A DNA stretch of 64,000 nucleotides, from the NCBI RefSeq assembly GCF_022538115.1, contig NZ_JAKZAL010000003.1, forward strand, positions 62,001-126,000, in the 5' to 3' direction. The notes beneath the pieces are model-generated. The model was not told the origin of the DNA and did not search any database. It was given only the letters and a program-made list of their open reading frames with translations. Source of the stretch: Cognataquiflexum rubidum (GTDB lineage Bacteria > Bacteroidota > Bacteroidia > Cytophagales > Cyclobacteriaceae). A program made the translations under genes and the position numbers. Shown here piece by piece: positions 35,530 through 44,884 of this stretch. The stretch's first letter is position 1; each line of letters starts with the position of its first letter.

Positions 35530-35700
35530 GAGAATGTTTGTGGGGATACAAAAATCGAAGGCGCCCGACCACGTAGTGGTCATATATGGGTAGCCCCGAG
35601 TGAGGCACGAAACTCGGGGTTAGAAACGAGAATAGCGATTCCGGTTTTTGGCAGAAACAAGGAAAAGAGAGTTAATTGCTTCCGCCAAAAACAGGGAAAT
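35530..35700. repeat. ~170-bp dispersed repeat, copy B
   Basis: GACCAC-GTA-GTGGTC (35567-35581), GGGTAGCCCCGAGT with ACTCGGGGT, GATTCCGGTTTTTGGC and TTCCGCCAAAAACAGGGAA. It begins 10 or so bases after the ATPase stop, in the same orientation as copies A and C. Confidence 0.8.
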
Positions 35701-35789
35701 TCAAAATCCTTTGCGCCCCATTGCGAAACCCTCTTTTCCTTTGCGGAAAAAAATATACCTCACGCAGAAACACAGAGGAAAATGGGATT

Positions 35790-35960
35790 AATGTTTGTGG
35801 AGACACAAACATTGGCGGCGTCGACAGACCACGTAGTGGTCAAATATTGGTAGCCCCGAGTAAGGAACGCAACTCGGGGTAAGAAACGGGAATAGCGATT
35901 CCGGTTTTTGGCAGAAACAAGGAAAAGAGAGTTAATTGCTTCCGCCAAAAACAGGGAAGA
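35790..35960. repeat. ~170-bp dispersed repeat, copy C
   Basis: It starts with a perfect inverted repeat AATGTTTGTG-GAGA-CACAAACATT (35790-35813). GACCAC-GTA-GTGGTC (35827-35841) follows exactly 260 bases after the same site in copy B, then the GCCCCGAGT/ACTCGGGGT hairpin and the CGCCAAAAAC end. Confidence 0.82.
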
Positions 35961-36125
35961 TCAATTCACAAAATTAAAATTCACACCATTTTCCCAAAAC
36001 CAATTTAACCCTGCCAGTTCTTGGCGGGAATCAATGATCTCTATGGATCCTGCTGATATACATCCCACTTTTTCTCTGTGGCCTCAGGGGGCTCTGTTGT
36101 AAATCAATTTAGTCCTTTCTTTCAA

Positions 36126-37772
36126 TCAGTGAACGGCCTTATCATAATTTTTTCTTGTTTTGAGTTTCCTGCCTGACAAGTGGTGGTCTGAATTTTTCTT
36201 CAAATGGCCCATCCCACAAAGCTGAAACTTGCCACCTTCATGTTCATAGTCATGTTGGTAGTGGTGCAGGTTTTCCAGTACAGTATGGTCTATCATATTG
36301 GCATTGGTAAAATCTATCCGGATGCTTTTTTCCCTTGGAAGTGCATCCAATGATTGTTTCAATTTGATATAATTACTGAATACCGCTGAGTGAAAAACAT
36401 CCACGGTATAGACATCCTCAATGAGCGATACCGTAAACAATGGCTTGAAAATGTATTTTATCGGAAGTCCATTGATCAGGTGGATGATAAATTTGGTCAG
36501 GATACCCACCCCAATACCGATCAGTAAGTCGGTGGCAAGGGTAAATACTATCGTAATCAAAAAGACAGCAAGCTGTTCCTTACCGATTTTGTAGGTACTG
36601 TAGAATGACCGGGGAGCAGCCAATTTGAAACCGGTATAGACCAACATCGCCGCCAGGGCAGCCAATGGAATCTGATGGATCAGCATCGGGAAAAACGCAA
36701 CAAAGATCAGGAGAAACATGCCGTGGAAGAAGTTTGACCAGGAAGTTTTACCTCCGTTGTTGATATTGGCCGAGCTACGGACGATTTCCGAAATCATGGG
36801 AAGGCCACCGATAAATCCTGCAAGCGTATTTCCTATTCCGACTCCCACGAGGTCTTTGTTCATGTTGGACTTTCTTTTGAATGGATCCAATCCATCAATG
36901 GCCTTAGAACTCAAAAGAGATTCAAGACTGCCCACCAAGGCAAACATGATAATGTACTTGATCGATACCATGGAAAACACTTGGGAGAAATCAGGGAAAG
37001 TGATGGCAGAAAGCAGGTTGTCCGGCAAGGTCACCAGGAACTTCGGTCCAATGGTATATTCATGTCCATCCAAAAACAGGTAACTGTGCTCATGCTCCAA
37101 GTCAAAATACCTTCCGATCGGTATGGCAATCAAAATGACGAGCAAAGGGGCCGGCACCATCTTGAGGTATTTGTTTTTGAGCAAAGGAAAAGTAAACAGG
37201 ATGAGCAAACTGATGAACCCAATCAGGGCAATTTCCGGATTCAGTTCACTAAAGGCATGCGGAAGCTCTGCAAACAATTCCAAAGTTTCACTTGCCTCGG
37301 GCTTGACCCCGATCATGGTAAACAATTGCTTGGCGATAATGATAATCCCAATCGCTGCCAACATTCCGTGGACAGCGGCTGAAGGGAAGAAATCTGCAAG
37401 AACCCCGGACTTTACCCATCCGAAGATGACCTGTAATATTCCGGCGACCACTACTACTGCTAGGGTGAGTTTGTACCCAAGCATTGCATCACCCTGTCCG
37501 AGTTCGGTGACTGCACCGAGGGCAATGATGATAAGCCCTGCTGCGGGACCTTTGATCGTCAGTTGTGAACCGCCAAGAAAGGTGACCAACAAGCCGCCGA
37601 TGATCGCTGTAAATATCCCAGCTACGGGAGGAAAACCGGAAGCCATCGAAATGCCGAGACAAAGGGGCAATGCGATAAGAAATACCAAGAAACCGGAAGT
37701 GAGGTCTGCCCTCCAGTTTTGTTTGAGTCCGGCGATACCGGTCAAAGGGATTTGAAATTTGTGAATTTTCAT
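36126..37772 (-). CDS. SulP-family anion transporter (bicarbonate-type candidate)
   Basis: 548 residues. The first membrane segment carries the SulP start DLTSGFLVFLIALPLCLGISMASGFPPVAGIFTAIIGG, followed by the conserved GSQLTIKGPAAGLI and GLPMISEIVRSSANINNGGKTSWSNFFHG. Roughly 11-14 helices precede a short C-terminal STAS-like domain (about 440-530: IRIDFTNANMIDHTVLENLHHY). Members carry sulfate, bicarbonate or other anions. It starts 9 bases after dabB, at the end of the dab operon, which points to bicarbonate (inference). It would work in the inner membrane, probably with sodium symport. Confidence 0.88.
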   Translation of the reverse strand: MKIHKFQIPLTGIAGLKQNWRADLTSGFLVFLIALPLCLGISMASGFPPVAGIFTAIIGGLLVTFLGGSQLTIKGPAAGLIIIALGAVTELGQGDAMLGYKLTLAVVVVAGILQVIFGWVKSGVLADFFPSAAVHGMLAAIGIIIIAKQLFTMIGVKPEASETLELFAELPHAFSELNPEIALIGFISLLILFTFPLLKNKYLKMVPAPLLVILIAIPIGRYFDLEHEHSYLFLDGHEYTIGPKFLVTLPDNLLSAITFPDFSQVFSMVSIKYIIMFALVGSLESLLSSKAIDGLDPFKRKSNMNKDLVGVGIGNTLAGFIGGLPMISEIVRSSANINNGGKTSWSNFFHGMFLLIFVAFFPMLIHQIPLAALAAMLVYTGFKLAAPRSFYSTYKIGKEQLAVFLITIVFTLATDLLIGIGVGILTKFIIHLINGLPIKYIFKPLFTVSLIEDVYTVDVFHSAVFSNYIKLKQSLDALPREKSIRIDFTNANMIDHTVLENLHHYQHDYEHEGGKFQLCGMGHLKKNSDHHLSGRKLKTRKNYDKAVH

Positions 37773-37781
37773 GGTAGTGAC

Positions 37782-39662
37782 TTAAGTAGATTTGAGGGCT
37801 TTTTCGTGGTAATTTTTGATGTGTGGACCTAGGTATAGGCGGGAATATATCCGGATCAGGGCAATGCCCCCGATGATAAAACTCACCGAGTCAAAGAAGG
37901 CAAGGAAGTATTGGTCTTCATGGATATGGCTGAAGATCAAGTCTACCCCGATGAAGGTGGGTGAGATCGGAAAAGCCATCAGTCCCAAAGTGGCAAGCAG
38001 GAAGAACAGCGCTTGCCTTGGATACTCATAGACATGACCGTAGTATTGGTTCAAGTCAAAATACTTAGGCTCTTTGGTTTTGAGATATTCCAATATTCCA
38101 TACCCAACAATCCCAAATACTGTTACCCCGCTGAGATAGATCAAGACTTGGGTGATGTCAAAGGTCTCGTTGAAAGACACTGCAAGGGCAATCCAAAAAT
38201 GATTGGCCATGACGAGCATCCATGCCAACCTGGGATAATTCCTCTCTGAAAATGCCTTAAAAACCATCATCATTCCGATAAAGGCAAATGTCCCTGGAAT
38301 AAACTCCTGAACTCCTTCTGGTAAGTATTCCTGATTGAAATAGAGGTAAATACCGATGCCATACGCGGGTAGGAAATAGATAAGGAGATTTTTTGGAGTC
38401 AGGAAATCCAATTTGCCACCGACCTTTTTGATGGGTGAAAAAACCCATTTGTTCATAAAGGAGTCCAGGTTCCATTCTTTGAGAGAAAGGATAAACAGAC
38501 TGTATTCCAACCGCTTTGGAAAGGTGTCTTCCACAGTCACTTCTTTAGGTTTGAAATGGTAAAACTGATCACGGATCATGTAGCTGACCACTGATGGGGA
38601 TACGAGTAGTTGATAGGTTCTCAGGAAGGCATTCCCGGCAAAGTGGATCAGCGCCAATACTTGCAGCCCCAAAGCAACTTCAATAAACATGATGCCTATC
38701 TGCGCGATGGATGCATAGGCAATCTGTGACTTGATCGAGGACTGAACCCGTGCAATAGGATATGCCACCAAGGCCGTAGCCAATCCAAGAAGCCCGATCA
38801 AGATCCTGACTGTCAATTGGTGCTCCCAAAATGGAAAGGTCCTGAGTAGTAAGAATACCCCAAAATGGACTGACAATGACCCATAGAAAATCGCACTCGA
38901 AGGGGTAGGTCCTTCCATCGCCCGGGGAAGCCAGGAAGAAAACGGAAGTTGGGCGGACTTCGCAGCTGCCGCAACGAGGATCCCCAAAGCAATGAACAAA
39001 CCTATTCCGCCATGTTGGGAGAGATGCTCCAATACAAGCTGTTCATTGTTGAGCTTGAGGAAGGTGATGTTTTCATTCCATAAATGATGGCTTGCCCACA
39101 TCGCCAAAATGATCCCGATATCCCCGATCCTATAAATGGAAAATACCCTCACCGCATTTCTGACTGGCAGATACCTGTTGCGGTAAAATGCAATCAACAA
39201 AAACGAAGATATTCCCAACATCTCCCAACCGATGAACAGCGTCTCGAAATTGCCCGCAAGAACAGTGAGATTGTAGGCGAGATAAAAGAAAAGGATAGAA
39301 TTGAAGAAGCGCTTATATCCTTCCTCCAAGTGCAGGTAATACCTGCTATATCTGGTAATGAGGAAAGTCACAAATGCCCCTACAAATAGGTAAACAGCGG
39401 TGACTTTATCAAAGTAGAAGTCTATCAGGAACTCGTAGTCATGATGGCTGTATAAGGCAAATTCTGAGATATTGACCGGCTGTCCCCGGAGGACAATAAT
39501 CCAATACCCAATGTATCCCAAGATGGACGCAAGCTGCACACTGATGGTCAGGAATGCCATCCTGGAAAGGTTGACCTCATTTTTTTCCGGAAGCAAAAGG
39601 GAAAGCAGAAATCCCAAAAAGGGAATGACCACAAAGCTGCTGATGATGATTTGGTTTTCCAT
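37782..39662 (-). CDS. dabB: DabB: proton-channel subunit of inorganic carbon uptake (NuoL-like)
   Basis: 626 residues. It is a proton-conducting membrane protein related to complex I subunit NuoL and Mrp antiporters, with FETLFIGWEMLGISSFLLIAFYR, the lysine-containing helix ILVAAAAKSAQLPFSSWLPRAMEGPTPSSAIFYGS and ARVQSSIKSQIAYASIAQIG. In DAB systems it pairs with DabA and uses the proton gradient to drive CO2 hydration to bicarbonate inside the cell. dabA lies directly upstream (2-base gap), which decides the call over Mrp or Nuo subunits, none of which are present. Confidence 0.9.
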   Translation of the reverse strand: MENQIIISSFVVIPFLGFLLSLLLPEKNEVNLSRMAFLTISVQLASILGYIGYWIIVLRGQPVNISEFALYSHHDYEFLIDFYFDKVTAVYLFVGAFVTFLITRYSRYYLHLEEGYKRFFNSILFFYLAYNLTVLAGNFETLFIGWEMLGISSFLLIAFYRNRYLPVRNAVRVFSIYRIGDIGIILAMWASHHLWNENITFLKLNNEQLVLEHLSQHGGIGLFIALGILVAAAAKSAQLPFSSWLPRAMEGPTPSSAIFYGSLSVHFGVFLLLRTFPFWEHQLTVRILIGLLGLATALVAYPIARVQSSIKSQIAYASIAQIGIMFIEVALGLQVLALIHFAGNAFLRTYQLLVSPSVVSYMIRDQFYHFKPKEVTVEDTFPKRLEYSLFILSLKEWNLDSFMNKWVFSPIKKVGGKLDFLTPKNLLIYFLPAYGIGIYLYFNQEYLPEGVQEFIPGTFAFIGMMMVFKAFSERNYPRLAWMLVMANHFWIALAVSFNETFDITQVLIYLSGVTVFGIVGYGILEYLKTKEPKYFDLNQYYGHVYEYPRQALFFLLATLGLMAFPISPTFIGVDLIFSHIHEDQYFLAFFDSVSFIIGGIALIRIYSRLYLGPHIKNYHEKALKST

Positions 39663-39664
39663 AA

Positions 39665-42157
39665 TTAGCTCAGCAGGTAGACAGGTAAATTTTCAGAAGT
39701 TGAAACCAACAGTTCGTCCAGATTTTTGATCTTTTCGATTTGCTTTGTCAATGGCTTGTAAGGAACAAATTCCCCTGATTTAAATAGAAATGCAGCTTTG
39801 GTTTCCGGATGGATAGCAACCAGTCTCACCCAATCATTGGCAAACCACTCATAGGTGGCTTCATGGGTTTTGATGGTTTTGAGCACCGTTTCGGGGTAGT
39901 GCTCTACGGTTATGAGGATGCGGAGGGGATCATGGATATTGATCATTTGCCTTGGCAATCCCGGTCTAAGGTCGCCGTCCATACCGTTGGCGACACCGAT
40001 GAGCCCCATGACATTATGGGGAAGTTTGCTTCCCGCGCCTAGCCTTTGGTTGTCTACCCTTGAGAAATAATACTCCAGGTTAATCCCGCCACAAACAGGT
40101 GCCACAGCTTTGACGATATTCAACAGGTATTTTCCTTCCGGATCGATGCCATAGTCATAGGAATTGAGAAAGGCTCTTTTGTCCAAAAACAAGTGTTTGT
40201 TGGATTCCCTTTTTCCGATCACACAGAGTGCATTCGTAGCATGGTTCCATTCAGGTCTAGGCTCGAAAAGCGACAAAGCCCTGAGCTTTACCTTCTCGTG
40301 CACTTTGGCAGCTTCTTGGGTGGAATCCACCGTATCAAATCTCCTAGACCTTTCTTTGGAGTTGTAATCCAGGGCGATTTCAAAGGTTTGAAGGTTATGG
40401 GTATGGCGGAGCAGATTGGCTTCAGTCAGCACATCGGTGTCATAAAATTCCATTTCGTCCCGGGTGGTGTCATGTAGTCCTCCTACAAATTGGGTACTGT
40501 CAGGAATGAAAATCCCACGTTCTTCCAAAGCTTTTCTGACCTTGGGATGGTTGCCAAAATAGGCGCCTACTCTTGCATTGACTGAACCCGAGCGTCCGCT
40601 GCAGGCACCACAATCGTACCCTGCATAGTGGGTATTGTTGACCGAGCTGGCTCCGTGTCCAAAGATGTATACCAAGGGAGCAAAGTCTTTGACAAGTCCG
40701 ATGCCTTTGAGCAGCCCTTCCAGACTGTTTGTCATTTCTTCCAGCGTAAAACCCACCTGTAGACCATGGTACTTTTGATCCGTGGATTTACATTCGATAC
40801 TCAGTTTTCCTTTGGGATCCATATGGCTAAAGGATGACACCATCGCGGGTGTCGGGCCCGGCCACAGGATGTTTTTGGCCATTTTTATTGCTGACCAAAA
40901 TCCCATGGTCTGGGAAATAGCCCATCCGCCAAATATCCCCTTGGTGTGCTTGCTGAAATGGGTGTCTTTCTCATGTCTGAGTTTGGCCTCTGATTCACGG
41001 ATGACATGGTTGGGAGTGACTGGTGCAGGACACACTTTGGTCATAAACTTGCTGTGCTCGGGCTGGAAGAAAAACGGGATGTTGAAAAATCCCGCAGTGC
41101 CAAATGTCTGACAGTCCGGAGCAAAACGCTCGATGTACCTTCGGATGGAGCAACATCTGTCATCAATACAAAAGACTGCCTGGAAAGATGTGGCTTCTTT
41201 CCTGAAATCCTCTTCATGACTGAGTTGAAGTCCGCGGATAACCTGGTCAAAATAAGTCCATTCAAAAGCTTCCTGCCAAAGTCTGAGGACTTCGTAGTAT
41301 TCTTTTTCTTCTGGTTTCTCCATAATCGGAGTCAGGTCCTCGGGCAGATGCTTGGCCAATGGATCCCAATTTTCACCCAATCTCCTGTCGAGCGCATCTA
41401 TTTCCAAGAGGCACTCCACAAAGATCAGGTCATGGAGACTAATGGTTTTTTTGTCCAACAGGCTCTGTGGCTGGTGTTCCAACACCGATACCATGCCTGA
41501 CCAACCCGGATGGGCAAACTGCTGGTCAAAGAGGTATTGTCTGAAATAGGCTTTGTTTCCCACCAAAAGATCAAGCAACTGATCCAAACTGGTTTTGGTG
41601 TCGAAAAGCATGTTTTTGGCCCTGTTGGTTTTGAAGATATTGGTAAAACTATTGGATTCGAGGTTTCGGATGGCAGAGACAAATCCCTTGGAGGGTACCG
41701 GAAACTTCCAGATGGCAATACCTTGATCCAGATAGCTACCCAACAACCTGAAAAGTGCGGAGTGGGTTTCCTTGTCCAGGTTGACATGGTGGTGGCTTTT
41801 CCAGACTTTTCTCAACCTGCCTACGATGGCCTCCGGCTGGTTTTTACAGTCTTTGTGGACCATTGCCTCTTTCCATTTGGCCGATTCTTTTTGGCCTTTT
41901 TGCTCAAGGATAACCCTGTCAAGAATGAGGTCATTGATTTTGTTTTTGGTATACAAGTCCCGGAAGGACTCCACGGAGAGATAGGTTTTGTATCCAAAGT
42001 TTTCTGCCGCAGTCTGCAATGCCTTGTGAAAAGGAAGGTGCTGAAAGGCATGCAGGGTATTATGATGCACAAAATCCTTCAAGGGAGCTTGTGCAGGCAA
42101 GAAATGACCCAGTTCATGAATGACATGATTGAGGTCAGATGACACGTGTGGCGTCAT
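39665..42157 (-). CDS. dabA: DabA: carbonic-anhydrase-like subunit of inorganic carbon uptake (DUF2309)
   Basis: 830 residues. DabA binds zinc in a carbonic-anhydrase-like site and with DabB traps CO2 as bicarbonate. The residues equivalent to the Halothiobacillus metal site (Cys, Asp, His, Cys) are all there with the same spacing: C330 and D332 in AVFCIDDRCCS, H501 in YIFGHGASS and C516 in YDCGACSGRSG. The family start with HHNTLHAFQHLPFH is also present. It is a soluble protein that docks on DabB at the inner membrane. First in the operon dabA-dabB-sulP. Confidence 0.94.
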   Translation of the reverse strand: MTPHVSSDLNHVIHELGHFLPAQAPLKDFVHHNTLHAFQHLPFHKALQTAAENFGYKTYLSVESFRDLYTKNKINDLILDRVILEQKGQKESAKWKEAMVHKDCKNQPEAIVGRLRKVWKSHHHVNLDKETHSALFRLLGSYLDQGIAIWKFPVPSKGFVSAIRNLESNSFTNIFKTNRAKNMLFDTKTSLDQLLDLLVGNKAYFRQYLFDQQFAHPGWSGMVSVLEHQPQSLLDKKTISLHDLIFVECLLEIDALDRRLGENWDPLAKHLPEDLTPIMEKPEEKEYYEVLRLWQEAFEWTYFDQVIRGLQLSHEEDFRKEATSFQAVFCIDDRCCSIRRYIERFAPDCQTFGTAGFFNIPFFFQPEHSKFMTKVCPAPVTPNHVIRESEAKLRHEKDTHFSKHTKGIFGGWAISQTMGFWSAIKMAKNILWPGPTPAMVSSFSHMDPKGKLSIECKSTDQKYHGLQVGFTLEEMTNSLEGLLKGIGLVKDFAPLVYIFGHGASSVNNTHYAGYDCGACSGRSGSVNARVGAYFGNHPKVRKALEERGIFIPDSTQFVGGLHDTTRDEMEFYDTDVLTEANLLRHTHNLQTFEIALDYNSKERSRRFDTVDSTQEAAKVHEKVKLRALSLFEPRPEWNHATNALCVIGKRESNKHLFLDKRAFLNSYDYGIDPEGKYLLNIVKAVAPVCGGINLEYYFSRVDNQRLGAGSKLPHNVMGLIGVANGMDGDLRPGLPRQMINIHDPLRILITVEHYPETVLKTIKTHEATYEWFANDWVRLVAIHPETKAAFLFKSGEFVPYKPLTKQIEKIKNLDELLVSTSENLPVYLLS

Positions 42158-42244
42158 TTGTCTGAATTTAGATGGGTAATAAAATAGAAAGTGGGGGCAG
42201 GTATAAAGTGTTGCCCGGATAAATTGCCTAGTAGGGCGAAAAAC

Positions 42245-42661
42245 TTATGCTAAATGTACTCGGAGACTATGGAATAATATGTAAAGCGGGGCTTTTCCTT
42301 CAAGGGAAGGGATTTTCAAAGATTGACCGGCAGCCCCTGAAATCAGAAAAAAGCTGCGCACCGAGAGAAATTTATTGCTCTCCAGGGTAAGGTCAAAGTG
42401 TGATTCAGATTCGGATTCTGTTTTTTCCTCTTTCTCTTCCTTTTCAAAAGTGGCGAGGTCTGCAAAATGTAGGTTTTGAAACGAAACAAGTGGAGTGGAT
42501 ACCTTGGTGTTGTTTATTTCATAAAAAGTACCTCCATTTTGTGAATGGCTGATGTCAAAGTTAACAGTTAAATGAAATCCGATTACCAGAAACATGGCAA
42601 ACAGAAAAGGCTGCAATGAGCTTTTTCTGAAGGCTGAGCTAGAATTGGAGTTCTTTAACAT
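42245..42661 (-). CDS. Small exported or membrane-anchored protein of unknown function before dabA
   Basis: 138 residues from the ATG at 42661. The longer frame starts with TTG. There is one hydrophobic helix (LQPFLFAMFLVIGFHLTVNFDI), probably a signal or anchor, then a soluble part with a strongly acidic patch (EKEEKEEKTESESESHFD) and a hydrophobic C-terminal tail (FFLISGAAGQSL, PLYILFHSLRVHLA). I recognise no family. It lies on the same strand 87 bases upstream of dabA, so it may share its transcript. Confidence 0.5.
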   Translation of the reverse strand: MLKNSNSSSAFRKSSLQPFLFAMFLVIGFHLTVNFDISHSQNGGTFYEINNTKVSTPLVSFQNLHFADLATFEKEEKEEKTESESESHFDLTLESNKFLSVRSFFLISGAAGQSLKIPSLEGKAPLYILFHSLRVHLA

Positions 42662-42986
42662 TATTTTCAAAATCAAGCTTGAAATTTAGTCTAATCTGAA
42701 ATCAAATCCATTGAAAGTTGAATAAATAATAACCAACATTATTTCAATATGTAAAACTACACCAATTGGATTTTCAGATCTGTATCAAAAATTACATTGC
42801 CGGGGATTTGCTTTTTATTTCTTTACCTTAATTTTTTGATCCTGATATCCGGGAAAAAGCTGTTTTTTTTACCAAAATCGGGCTATTTTATTGCGATGTT
42901 TCATGTTATTTTGGAATGGAAAGCGTTAAATTACATAAGGAAAAACGGAAAGATTAACGCATATCAATCTTGAAAAAATTGAAATT
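42662..42986. other. 325-base divergent intergenic region
   Basis: This AT-rich spacer lies between the small acidic protein/dab operon (left) and the Crp gene (right). A TATTTTGG (42907-42914) is one mismatch from the -7 consensus. Otherwise nothing is recognisable. Confidence 0.5.
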
Positions 42987-43634
42987 ATGATGGGTGCAAA
43001 AGGTGACTTGAAAGGACTGTTGGCTGCCAATTTTTCTCAGTTTGAAAAAGAATTGTTTGAAGAAATTGTCAAAGAGGGACAGCTCATCCTATTTCCGGAA
43101 GGTGAATTGATGATGGATATCGGACAGCGGGTCGAGCAGATTCCCCTGATAGTGCAGGGGACAGTGAAAGTTTTCCGGGAAGATGAAGACGACCATGAGA
43201 TTTTCCTTTATTACCTCAAAGAAGGCGAAGCATGCGCCATTACGCTGATATGCTCCGAGCGGGAAGGGTATTCCAAGATCAAAGCCATACCCGTTGAGGA
43301 CACAATTGCCATTACCCTTCCTATCAAAAAACTTGACGAATGGATGTTCAAGTACAAATCCTGGTACTACTTTGTCATGGACAGCTATCAGGACAGGTTC
43401 GAAGAACTCCTCAAAGTCGTAGAGGAAATCGCCTTCCACCAAATGGACGAAAGACTGCTCGCTTACCTTCGAAAATGGGTCGAAGTCAACCATTCCCCCA
43501 CAGTCAAAGCCACACAGCAGCAGATTGCCAATGAATTGAACACCTCCCGCGAGGTGGTGGGGAGATTGCTCAAAAAACTGGAGCAAGACGGAACAGTCAA
43601 AATCGGCAGACATCAGATTGAAGTCATAAAATAA
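42987..43634 (+). CDS. Crp/Fnr-family transcriptional regulator
   Basis: 215 residues. The N-terminal cyclic-nucleotide-binding-like barrel ([49 protein letters not shown]) is joined by a long helix to a winged helix ([40 protein letters not shown]). Fnr-type N-terminal cysteines are absent, so it is not an iron-sulfur oxygen sensor. A start codon one residue later (MGAKGD) is also possible. It is 7 bases upstream of the cbpA gene, so the regulator and co-chaperone form an operon. Confidence 0.9.
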   Translation: MMGAKGDLKGLLAANFSQFEKELFEEIVKEGQLILFPEGELMMDIGQRVEQIPLIVQGTVKVFREDEDDHEIFLYYLKEGEACAITLICSEREGYSKIKAIPVEDTIAITLPIKKLDEWMFKYKSWYYFVMDSYQDRFEELLKVVEEIAFHQMDERLLAYLRKWVEVNHSPTVKATQQQIANELNTSREVVGRLLKKLEQDGTVKIGRHQIEVIK

Positions 43635-43641
43635 ACTAAAA

Positions 43642-44553
43642 ATGGAATTTATAGATTATTATAAAATCTTGGAAATTGATAAAAATTCCTCTCCCGAGGA
43701 TATCAAAAAAGCCTACAGGAAGCTTGCAAGGAAATATCACCCTGACCTAAATCCCAATAATAAAGAGGCTGAATCTAAATTCAAACAGGTCAACGAAGCC
43801 AATGAGGTACTCAGTGATCCTGAAAAAAGAAAGAAATACGACCAATACGGAAAGGATTGGAAGCATGCCGAGGAGTTTGAAAAAGCAGGTCAGAGACAGT
43901 CCCGCCCAAGGGGACAGGCAAGTAGCAAGGCATATTCAGGACATTATACAGAAGAAGACTTTTCGGATTTTTTCAGTTCTATGTTTGGAGGCGGTGGCTT
44001 CCAAAGTTCGGGTAGGGAAAATCTAAAATATAAGGGAGCGGATTATAAAGCCGAACTCCACCTCAGGCTCTCGGATGTCTACCAGACCCAAAAGCAAACA
44101 TTGACAGTGGATGGGAAAAATATCCGCTTGACCATCCCGGCAGGAGTGGAAGACGGGCAGACGATCAAGATCCGTGGCTATGGAGGGGAGGGAATGAATG
44201 GTGGACCATCCGGGGACCTGTATGTCAAGTTTGTGATCAAGAATGACACCGGCTTTGTCCGGGAAGGGAATGATTTGTATGTAAAGGTCAATGTAGACCT
44301 GTACACAGCGATCTTGGGAGGGGAAATCACCGTGCCTACTATAACTGGCAAAGTCAAACTCAAACTGAGCGCCGGAACGCAAAACGACACCAAAGTCCGA
44401 CTCAAAGGCAAGGGTTTTCCTGTTTACAAGGAAGAAGGAAAATTTGGAGACCTTTATGTGACCTACAAGGTAGAAATCCCAAAAAACATCACGGAGCAGG
44501 AAAAATCACTTTTCGAACAATTAGCCAAACTCAGAGACCATGGCACGATCTAA
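43642..44553 (+). CDS. cbpA: DnaJ-class co-chaperone CbpA
   Basis: 303 residues. The N-terminal J domain (about 1-70) has the HPD motif in RKYHPDLNP and the KRKKYDQYG end. A G/F-rich linker follows with [13 protein letters not shown], then the two C-terminal beta-barrel substrate domains ([37 protein letters not shown]). The zinc-finger repeats of DnaJ itself are missing, so this is the CbpA/DnaJ-C type II form. It stimulates DnaK and binds unfolded clients in the cytoplasm. It overlaps the cbpM-like gene by 14 bases. Confidence 0.93.
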   Translation: MEFIDYYKILEIDKNSSPEDIKKAYRKLARKYHPDLNPNNKEAESKFKQVNEANEVLSDPEKRKKYDQYGKDWKHAEEFEKAGQRQSRPRGQASSKAYSGHYTEEDFSDFFSSMFGGGGFQSSGRENLKYKGADYKAELHLRLSDVYQTQKQTLTVDGKNIRLTIPAGVEDGQTIKIRGYGGEGMNGGPSGDLYVKFVIKNDTGFVREGNDLYVKVNVDLYTAILGGEITVPTITGKVKLKLSAGTQNDTKVRLKGKGFPVYKEEGKFGDLYVTYKVEIPKNITEQEKSLFEQLAKLRDHGTI

Positions 44554-44833
44554 CCACATCAGCATCCACACTTTCTGCCAATATCATGGCATAGAATCCA
44601 GGTTGATTTTCACCTTTCAAGAACTTGGCCTGGTAGAAATCGTCGAAGAGGAAGCCGGTTTTTTTCTGGAAGAGGAGGCCCTTAGCCGGATGGAACAAAT
44701 CGTAAGGCTGTACAAAGACCTTGACCTCAGCCCCGAAGGAGTGGAGGTTGTGATGGGGCTTTTGGGCAAAATCGAGCAATTGCAGGAAGAAAACCTCTTC
44801 CTGATTAGAAAATTGAGGAAATGGGAGAAATAG
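44540..44833 (+). CDS. cbpM: CbpM-like modulator of CbpA
   Basis: 97 residues. It resembles CbpM, a MerR-like helical protein that binds the J domain of CbpA and blocks its action: [70 protein letters not shown], followed by a coiled-coil end ([20 protein letters not shown]). It starts inside the end of cbpA (14-base overlap), so its synthesis is coupled to its partner. Length matches the family. Confidence 0.85.
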   Translation: MARSNHISIHTFCQYHGIESRLIFTFQELGLVEIVEEEAGFFLEEEALSRMEQIVRLYKDLDLSPEGVEVVMGLLGKIEQLQEENLFLIRKLRKWEK

Positions 44834-44884
44834 GCATCTTCCCCTTTCAAATATTAAATCATTCCTTTCAGGGAGAAACCCAAG

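Larger units (their letters stand above)
35519..36125. other. 607-base repeat-filled gap after the P-type ATPase
   Basis: It contains copies B (about 35530-35700) and C (about 35790-35960) of the ~170-bp repeat. Between them is a CTTTGCGCCCCATTGCGAAA / CTTTGCGGAAAAAAATATAC / CTCACGCAGAAACACAGAGG sentence (about 35709-35777). The last 160 bases show nothing recognisable. Confidence 0.78.

Noticed and set aside
35515-35853. Open frame of 112 codons after the P-type ATPase
   Set aside because: It runs through repeats B and C and the CTTTGCG sentence, with no family-like sequence.
43089-43613. 174-codon frame opposite the Crp gene
   Set aside because: Shadow of the Crp-family gene, which has a clear cNMP domain and winged helix.
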